12,092 bases of DNA from contig CALBCO010000062.1 in the NCBI GenBank assembly GCA_937927265.1, forward strand, positions 1 through 12,092, in the 5' to 3' direction. The first letter of the stretch is position 1. Each line of letters opens with the position of its first letter. The stretch comes from an uncultured Verrucomicrobiae bacterium. GTDB lineage: Bacteria > Verrucomicrobiota > Verrucomicrobiia > Palsa-1439. This document shows, piece by piece, positions 7,516-12,092 of the stretch. The notes under the pieces were generated by a model. That model had not been told where the DNA came from. It made no database searches and worked only from the letters and a program-made list of their open reading frames with translations. The position numbers and the translations under genes are program-made.

Positions 7516-8162
7516 GGACGATTGGCGATTTGTCGCAACAGATCGGCAGGCGTAGCGATCAGCTCTTTCGCGCCGGCGGCAACTAATTCATCGCGATCAC
7601 GAAATCCCCAGAGGACACCAACCGGATACATGCCGGCAGCCACGGCGGTTTTCATGTCGGTGTTCGAGTCGCCGAGGTAGAGCCAGTGGCGCGGCGGGAT
7701 GGCCAATTCACGGGTAATCTGTAACGCTACTGTAGGGTCAGGTTTCAGCGGGTGGCCAGGGAGTTGACCGCGGACGGTGTCGAAGGGATTGGACGGGAAG
7801 TAGTGCGCGACCATCCGTTTTGTGAAATCGTCCGGTTTATTGGAAAAGACAGCCAGCCGGTAGCCTTGGCGGTGGAGAGCGGCGACCAATTCAGGGATGC
7901 CGGGATAGAGCCGGGTTTCGTCGAAACAATGGATGTCGTAGTGGGCACGCATGAGGCGGAGGGTTTCGTCCGCCAGATGTTGTCGGTCGGCGGGCAGGGC
8001 GCGGGCACAGAGATTGCGGGCGCCGTTACCAACCAGATACCGGTAGGCGTTGAGCGGATGCGGTGGGCAACGTAGCGTGGTCAGGGCGTGGTTGACGGCG
8101 TTGGCAAGGTCGGCCAGCGTGCCATCGAGGTCGAACAATACGGCGCGAAAATGGGAATTCAT
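7512..8162 (-). CDS. gph: HAD-family phosphatase, phosphoglycolate phosphatase-like
   Basis: A 216-residue haloacid dehalogenase-type hydrolase, close to the usual length of Gph. HAD motif I is FDLDGT (10-15) with nucleophile D11 and acid D13. Motif II is VFSNK (105-109) with S107. The motif III lysine is in HPLKPDP (K140), and motif IV is LYLGDSNTDM (161-170) with D165 and D169 binding Mg. The segment from ~16 to 85 is the helical cap. This arrangement fits phosphoglycolate phosphatase, which clears 2-phosphoglycolate formed in DNA repair or oxygenase side reactions, but relatives such as PpaX cannot be excluded. The frame is open to 8411; the ATG at 8162 is chosen because the hallmark MNSHFRAVLFDLDGT begins there and the extension would be antisense to the divergent secreted-protein gene. 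No Shine-Dalgarno is visible. The last few codons and the stop fall in the inverted repeat. It lies between argG and the argH operon but has no obvious part in arginine synthesis. Confidence 0.85.
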   Translation of the reverse strand: MNSHFRAVLFDLDGTLADLANAVNHALTTLRCPPHPLNAYRYLVGNGARNLCARALPADRQHLADETLRLMRAHYDIHCFDETRLYPGIPELVAALHRQGYRLAVFSNKPDDFTKRMVAHYFPSNPFDTVRGQLPGHPLKPDPTVALQITRELAIPPRHWLYLGDSNTDMKTAVAAGMYPVGVLWGFRDRDELVAAGAKELIATPADLLRQIANRP

Positions 8163-8238
8163 GGCGGTGGACTTTACAATATCAGCCTCGACCCGCGCGA
8201 TGTTTTGTTGTAGCGTCCCACGCAAAGGGAGACAAACC
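8163..8238. promoter_or_regulatory. Divergent intergenic region between gph and the secreted protein-argH operon
   Basis: The 76 bases separate two divergent starts and are the likely place for the promoter of the argH-lysA operon and for that of gph. An AT-rich island TTTACAATAT (8173-8182) stands out and contains a -10-like TACAAT (8175-8180) on the plus strand, but no matching -35 is seen at the right distance. The position is well supported; the exact promoter is not. Confidence 0.4.
8227..8231 (+). promoter_or_regulatory. Strong Shine-Dalgarno (GGGAG) fixing the secreted-protein start
   Basis: GGGAG within AAAGGGAGA lies 7 bases before the ATG at 8239. The frame is open back to 8050, so this site, together with the signal peptide that begins at 8239, decides the start. 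It is the clearest ribosome site in the window; most other genes here have weak ones or rely on start/stop overlaps. Confidence 0.75.
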
Positions 8239-9000
8239 ATGAAACAGATTCGATGGGCAGTGGTAGTGGCCTTGACGGTGGCGGGTGTGACGCACGGATT
8301 CGGTCCGCCCCAAGAACGCAATATGTTGGGTGAGCAACTTGGGAAGCTGCTGGGCACGGAGTTGTCGTTTACGGCGGTGGCGCAGATGACCATGGCGGAC
8401 GCCAAAGGCAAGCAATTGCACGTGATGGAAATGGATTACGCCGTGCGCGAGGGCAATATGCGCACGGAAGTGGACCTGGCGCGGATGAGCGTCGGGAGCG
8501 ATCTGCCGGCTGAGGCGGCGGCCCAGATGAAGGCGATGGGCATGGATAAAACGGTGACCATTGCCCGGCCGAAAGAGCGAGTGATGTTCATCATTTATCC
8601 GACGATGAAGGCGTATTGTGTGTTGCCAGCGCCGGCCGACGCGCCCAGCCCGGAGAACCCGCCCAAGATTGAACGCGAAACATTGGGTCAAGAAACCGTG
8701 GAGGGCCATTCGTGCGTGAAAGAGAAGATCACCATCACCGATCCTGACGGGAAGAAACAGGAAGTGTTGGCCTGGACTGCCACCGACTTGAAAGGGATGC
8801 CGATCAAGACAGAGATGCGGCAGGGCAAGGAGACGGCGACGATGTTGTTCCGTAATGTCAAACTCGAGACGCCACCGGCGGAATTGTTCGTGGAGCCGAA
8901 GGAATTCAAAAAATACGGCAGCATGCAGGAGCTGATGATGAGCCGCATGACGGGGATGATTCCGGGCGGGCGGCCGCCGCTGCCGATGGACGAGGAATGA
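8239..9000 (+). CDS. Secreted DUF4412/LolA-like protein, methionine-rich
   Basis: A 253-residue protein with a signal peptide: MKQIR, then a hydrophobic core WAVVVALTVAGV and a likely cut near THG-FG (about residue 20). No lipobox cysteine is seen, so it is probably periplasmic or otherwise exported. The body fits the DUF4412 pattern of LolA/LolB-like beta proteins: GNMRTEVDL (72-80), VTIARPKERVMFIIYPTMKAY (106-126 region), the late EGHSCVKEKITI (155-166), then AWTATDLKGMPIKTEM (178-193) and LFRNVKLETPPAELF. Methionine is very frequent, 22 of 253 by my count, including SMQELMMSRMTGMI near the C-terminus. Two cysteines (127 and 159) could form a disulfide. It is the first gene of an operon and its TGA overlaps the argH ATG, although nothing suggests a role in arginine synthesis. 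The DUF4412 assignment is from pattern memory and the function is unknown; lipid or hydrophobic-ligand binding would fit the fold. Confidence 0.8.
   Translation: MKQIRWAVVVALTVAGVTHGFGPPQERNMLGEQLGKLLGTELSFTAVAQMTMADAKGKQLHVMEMDYAVREGNMRTEVDLARMSVGSDLPAEAAAQMKAMGMDKTVTIARPKERVMFIIYPTMKAYCVLPAPADAPSPENPPKIERETLGQETVEGHSCVKEKITITDPDGKKQEVLAWTATDLKGMPIKTEMRQGKETATMLFRNVKLETPPAELFVEPKEFKKYGSMQELMMSRMTGMIPGGRPPLPMDEE
8992..8996 (+). promoter_or_regulatory. GAGGA ribosome site bearing on the argH start
   Basis: GAGGA touches the ATG at 8997, too close to serve it in the normal way, but lies 9 bases before an in-frame GTG at 9006. That GTG would give a protein starting SQRTWGGRF after Met, close to the usual ArgH N-terminus. 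The ATG overlapping the upstream stop as ATGA favours termination-reinitiation instead. Both starts are possible. Confidence 0.5.
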
Positions 9001-10343
9001 GTGCTGTGAGCCAACGCACGTGGGGTGGGCGGTTCGCCGAGTCGCCGGCGGAAATTGTCCGGCAGTTCACGGAAAGCGTCAGTTTCGACTGGCGGCTCTA
9101 TCGGCAGGACATTGCCGGCTCGATTGCGCACGCCAAGGGGCTAGCCAAGGTCGGCATCATCACGAAAGCCGAAGCTCGGAAGATTGAGCGGGGATTGCGA
9201 GCCATCCAGAAGCGAATTGAGGCCGGGCAGTTCCAGTGGGATGCAGCGCTGGAAGATGTTCACATGAACATCGAAGCAGCACTTGGCTCGGTCGGCCAGA
9301 AACTGCATACCGCCCGCAGCCGCAACGATCAAGTCACCACCGATTTGCGGCTTTGGTGTCGCGAGACGGGGCGAGAGACCGTCGTGGCGATTCGGGAACT
9401 GATGCGCGCGTTGGTAGAGCTGGGGGAGAAAAACGTAGCGGTGGTCATTCCCGGCTACACTCATTTGCAACGGGCGCAACCGGTGTTGCTGGCGCATCAT
9501 TTGTTGGCCTATGTCGAAATGCTGGCGCGGGATGCCCAGCGGTTTGGCGCTGGGTTGGCCGTGCAATGTCCGCTCGGATCCGGCGCGATTGCCGGCGGCA
9601 CACTTCGACTCGACCGGCTGTTTGTCGCCCGGCAGCTTGGTTTCTGCGAAATTACACGGAACTCCATGGATGCGGTGGGCGATCGCGATTATGTGTTGGA
9701 TTACCTGTACGCGGCGGCGGTGACCGGGCTGCACCTGTCCCGGTTGGCAGAAGACCTGATTTTGTGGAGCACTGCGGAGTTTGGGTTTATCCGGATTGGC
9801 GATGCGTACACGACGGGGTCGTCGTTGATGCCGCAGAAGAAGAACCCGGATGTGTGCGAATTAGTGCGGGGAAAGACGGGGCGGCTCTACGGCAATCTGG
9901 TCGCGGTGTTCACGATGTTGAAAGGATTGCCGCTGACGTACAACCGGGACATGCAGGAGGACAAGGAGCCGTTGTTCGATTCGGCGGACACCTTGCTGGC
10001 GTCGTTGCGGGTGATGGCGGACATGCTCCGGCACGTGCAGGTGAACAAATCCCGGTGTGAAGCCGCAGCCAGCGATCCGATGCTCTTGGCTACCGATCTG
10101 GTTGATTTTCTGGTGAAGAAGGGGATGCCGTTTCGTCAGGCGCATCATGCGGTCGGCGCGCTTGTGGCGGAGTCGGAAAAGACGGGGACGCCGCTGCCGC
10201 AGTTGGCCGGGAGGAAGTATGGCGCGGCAGCAGCGCGGGTGTTTGACGTGTGGCGAGCGTTGGCGGCGCGGCTGGCGGTGGGTGCGCCGTCACCGAAGTA
10301 TGTTGCGGCCCAACTGGCGCGGTGGCGGAAATTGCTTGGCTAA
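8997..10343 (+). CDS. argH: Argininosuccinate lyase
   Basis: Splits argininosuccinate into arginine and fumarate, the last step of arginine synthesis; a cytosolic homotetramer in the aspartase/fumarase superfamily. The 448-residue length is near the family norm. The N-terminal WGGRF is at 9-13, HTARSRNDQ at 104-112 (conserved region 1), GYTHLQRAQP at 153-162 (region 2, with the active-site His), and the mobile signature loop GSSLMPQKKNPD at 274-285 (region 3, with the catalytic Ser). All key motifs are intact. The ATG at 8997 overlaps the preceding stop as ATGA; a GTG at 9006 is the alternative. Its TAA overlaps the next gene's ATG. ArgG, which makes its substrate, lies 1.5 kb upstream in its own transcription unit, so the usual argGH pair is split here. 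Assignment is secure. Confidence 0.98.
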   Translation: MSAVSQRTWGGRFAESPAEIVRQFTESVSFDWRLYRQDIAGSIAHAKGLAKVGIITKAEARKIERGLRAIQKRIEAGQFQWDAALEDVHMNIEAALGSVGQKLHTARSRNDQVTTDLRLWCRETGRETVVAIRELMRALVELGEKNVAVVIPGYTHLQRAQPVLLAHHLLAYVEMLARDAQRFGAGLAVQCPLGSGAIAGGTLRLDRLFVARQLGFCEITRNSMDAVGDRDYVLDYLYAAAVTGLHLSRLAEDLILWSTAEFGFIRIGDAYTTGSSLMPQKKNPDVCELVRGKTGRLYGNLVAVFTMLKGLPLTYNRDMQEDKEPLFDSADTLLASLRVMADMLRHVQVNKSRCEAAASDPMLLATDLVDFLVKKGMPFRQAHHAVGALVAESEKTGTPLPQLAGRKYGAAAARVFDVWRALAARLAVGAPSPKYVAAQLARWRKLLG

Positions 10344-11146
10344 TGCGCTACCTCGTTTTTGGCGATGTGCATGGCAACCGGTGGGCGCTGGAGGCAGTGT
10401 TGGAGCGGGGGCGCGAGCTGGGGGCGGAGTTGTATCTGTTCCTCGGCGATCTCCTCGGCTATGGGCCGGCGCCGCTGGAATGTGTCCGTTTGCTGCATCC
10501 CTTGGAGACACAGGGCGAACTGGCGTGGGTGGCCGGCAATCATGAACTGGTGGTGCGTGGTGATTTCGACGCGACCGGATACACCGCCGAGGCGCAGGCG
10601 ACGTTGCAGTGGACGCGCGACCAAGTGTGGGCAGACCCGGTGGCATGGGAGTTTGTGCGGGGGGCGCAATTGATCACGAAAGTGCGCACCGGCGGTGGCG
10701 TGGTGTGGCTGACGCACGATTCGTTGGCCGATCCGAGTTGCGGGCGGTACCACCGGCTGCCGCAAAACGCGCAGGCGGAGTTGGACACGCTGGCGGCGCG
10801 AGAGGGGCGGGTGTGTTTTTACGGACACACGCACCGGCTGCGAGTGGAGTTTGGGCGCAACGGGACAGTGTTGCTGGCGATGTTGGCGGCGCACGAGGGC
10901 GCGGGGCGTGACCCGCGGCCGCTGCCGTTGCCGGCAGGGGAATTGGCGTGGATCGGCGTCGGCTCGGTGGGCTTTCCGACGAACGCGCAACGGCGGGCGG
11001 AGTTTTTGATTCTGGACGACACGACATGGATGTTGGAGAAGTATGCCATTGCTTATCCACGCGAACAGGCCCAAGAACAGACGCGAACGGTGTTGACCGG
11101 GCCGTGCGGCGCGGAAGTAGCCGAACGGATTGCGCGGTGGCTGTAA
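10343..11146 (+). CDS. Calcineurin-like metallophosphoesterase
   Basis: A 267-residue two-metal phosphoesterase, likely cytosolic. The conserved blocks appear in order: GDVHGN (7-12, D8 and H10), GDLLGYGP (35-42, D36), GNHE (65-68, N66 and H67), LTHDS (123-127, H125) and GHTH (161-164, H162 and H164). GDLLGYGP with the later VGSVGFPTN (206-214) places it with the YfcE/bacterial protein-phosphatase-like group ('metallophosphoesterase family', about 240-280 residues) rather than with nucleases such as SbcD. The position of H125 usually reads HG/HS; here it is followed by Asp, a small oddity. The ATG at 10343 overlaps the argH TAA (TAATG), which fixes the start by coupling although the frame is open to 10250. 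The substrate is unknown: phosphoprotein, phosphodiester or nucleotide are all possible. Placement between argH and lysA suggests shared expression, not a proven pathway role. Confidence 0.88.
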   Translation: MRYLVFGDVHGNRWALEAVLERGRELGAELYLFLGDLLGYGPAPLECVRLLHPLETQGELAWVAGNHELVVRGDFDATGYTAEAQATLQWTRDQVWADPVAWEFVRGAQLITKVRTGGGVVWLTHDSLADPSCGRYHRLPQNAQAELDTLAAREGRVCFYGHTHRLRVEFGRNGTVLLAMLAAHEGAGRDPRPLPLPAGELAWIGVGSVGFPTNAQRRAEFLILDDTTWMLEKYAIAYPREQAQEQTRTVLTGPCGAEVAERIARWL

Positions 11147-11160
11147 GAAAGGTTTGGTCA

Positions 11161-12092
11161 ATGAATGGATTTGCGTATCAACGGGGAGTGTTATTTTGCG
11201 AAGGCGTGCCGCTGACGCGGTTGGCCGAACAGCACGGCACACCATTGTACGTCTATAGCCGAGGGCATATTGTCGGCCAGTACACGGACCTTGACCGGGC
11301 CTTCGCGCCGGTGGACCATCTCGTGTGCTGCGCGGTCAAGGCCAACAGCAACCTCGCCGTGATTCGCGCCTTGGCCCAGGCCGGCGCGGGGTTCGACATC
11401 GTCAGCGGCGGCGAACTATACCGGGTGTTGCTGGCTGGCGGCCAAGCGGGGCGGTGCGTGTTTGCCGGGGTGGGGAAGACGACCGCAGAAATTGAGTACG
11501 CGCTGAAGCAGGGCATCTACTGTTTCAACGTCGAAAGCGAGCCGGAATTGGCGGCGATTGATGTGGTGGCGCGGCGGCTCCGACGGCGGGCGCCGGTCTC
11601 GTTGCGGGTGAATCCGGGCGTGGACCCGGACACACATCGTTACATCTCGACCGGCAAGCACGACAGCAAATTCGGAATTTCCCTGCGTCATGCATTGGAC
11701 GTGTACCGCGAAGCGCGGCAACGACGCGGAGTGGTGATTCGCGGCGTGCAAATGCACATCGGCTCGCAAATTACCAAGACGGCGCCGTACTTGTTGGCGA
11801 TTCGCAAGATGACGCCGCTGGTGGAAGCGGTGCGATCATTGGCGCCGGAGACGTTTCGGTTTTTCGACATCGGCGGGGGCATCGGCATTCGCTACCAGAA
11901 CGAGCGGCCGCCGACGGCCGCGCAATTCGCGCGGGCGGTGTTGCCGGCCTTGCGGAAACTGCGGTGCCGAATCCTGCTTGAGCCCGGCCGGTTTATTGTG
12001 GGCAATGGCGGCGTGTTGGTGACCCGGGTGGTGTACGTGAAACAAACTCCAAGCAAAACGTTTGTGATCACGGATGCGGCCATGAACGATTT
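11161..12092 (+). CDS. lysA: Diaminopimelate decarboxylase (3' partial)
   Basis: PLP enzyme that decarboxylates meso-diaminopimelate to lysine, the final step of the DAP route; an alanine-racemase-fold type III enzyme. The first 310 residues are present and the gene runs off the right edge (usual length about 400-420). The PLP lysine is K60 in CCAVKANSN (56-64); VSGGELYR (81-88), HIGSQI (199-204), GGGIGIRY (238-245) and EPGRFIVGNGG (274-284) are the known cofactor and substrate sites. The C-terminal beta domain, with the cysteine and tyrosine that complete the active site of the partner subunit, is outside the window. The ATG at 11161 has AAAGG (11148-11152) 8 bases upstream, a good ribosome site. 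It follows the metallophosphoesterase by 14 bases, so is most likely the fourth gene of the argH operon. Further dap genes would be expected downstream, from habit in other bacteria, not from this sequence. Confidence 0.96.
   Translation, partial: MNGFAYQRGVLFCEGVPLTRLAEQHGTPLYVYSRGHIVGQYTDLDRAFAPVDHLVCCAVKANSNLAVIRALAQAGAGFDIVSGGELYRVLLAGGQAGRCVFAGVGKTTAEIEYALKQGIYCFNVESEPELAAIDVVARRLRRRAPVSLRVNPGVDPDTHRYISTGKHDSKFGISLRHALDVYREARQRRGVVIRGVQMHIGSQITKTAPYLLAIRKMTPLVEAVRSLAPETFRFFDIGGGIGIRYQNERPPTAAQFARAVLPALRKLRCRILLEPGRFIVGNGGVLVTRVVYVKQTPSKTFVITDAAMND

Noticed and set aside
8163..8411. Longer phosphatase with a start at 8411
   Set aside because: The extra 83 residues are antisense to the signal-peptide gene and precede the HAD motif I, which normally lies within about 10-15 residues of the start.
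10340..11245. 301-codon open frame on the minus strand
   Set aside because: Antisense to the metallophosphoesterase gene; Arg/Gln/Pro/His-rich shadow with no domain.

Overview
The window is 12.1 kb of gene-dense, GC-rich bacterial chromosome: 11 protein genes, no RNA genes, no mobile element, no CRISPR array and no gap above about 90 bases. Short or absent spacers, few clear Shine-Dalgarno sequences and an arginine/lysine gene cluster next to envelope sugar genes would fit a member of the PVC group (Verrucomicrobiota or relatives). That assignment is an inference from style and gene content, not from a marker gene. The plus strand looks G- and T-rich throughout, even where genes lie on the minus strand, which suggests it is the leading replication strand.

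Left region (1-2928, plus): two large multi-pass membrane proteins, an ArnT/PMT-like GT-C glycosyltransferase cut by the window edge and a DUF2079-type membrane protein. They run tail-to-tail, with a 15-base coding overlap, into a compact minus-strand operon (6159 down to 2914). In transcription order this encodes a class I SAM methyltransferase, a methyltransferase-GT2 glycosyltransferase fusion, and a CDP-paratose/tyvelose-2-epimerase-like SDR protein. Together these five genes look like a module that makes or modifies an envelope glycan: the SDR enzyme would shape the nucleotide sugar, the GT2 domain would move sugar to a polyprenyl phosphate, the GT-C proteins would use the lipid-linked sugar on the outer side of the membrane, and the methyltransferases would decorate it. 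The order of events and the substrates are inferred.

Right region (6245-12092): argG (plus) is divergent from the methyltransferase operon and convergent with a gph-like HAD phosphatase (minus). An inverted repeat separates their ends and runs into the phosphatase stop codon. A plus-strand operon follows: a secreted, methionine-rich DUF4412/LolA-like protein, argH (ATGA overlap), a metallophosphoesterase (TAATG overlap), and lysA, cut by the window end. argG and argH encode the last two steps of arginine synthesis and lysA the last step of lysine synthesis by the diaminopimelate route.

Main points of interest: a badly eroded SAM-binding motif I in the methyltransferase-glycosyltransferase fusion; Phe in place of the SDR catalytic Tyr in the epimerase; a secreted Met-rich protein translationally coupled to argH; the inverted repeat at the argG/gph junction; and phased T-tracts in the argG divergent promoter region.
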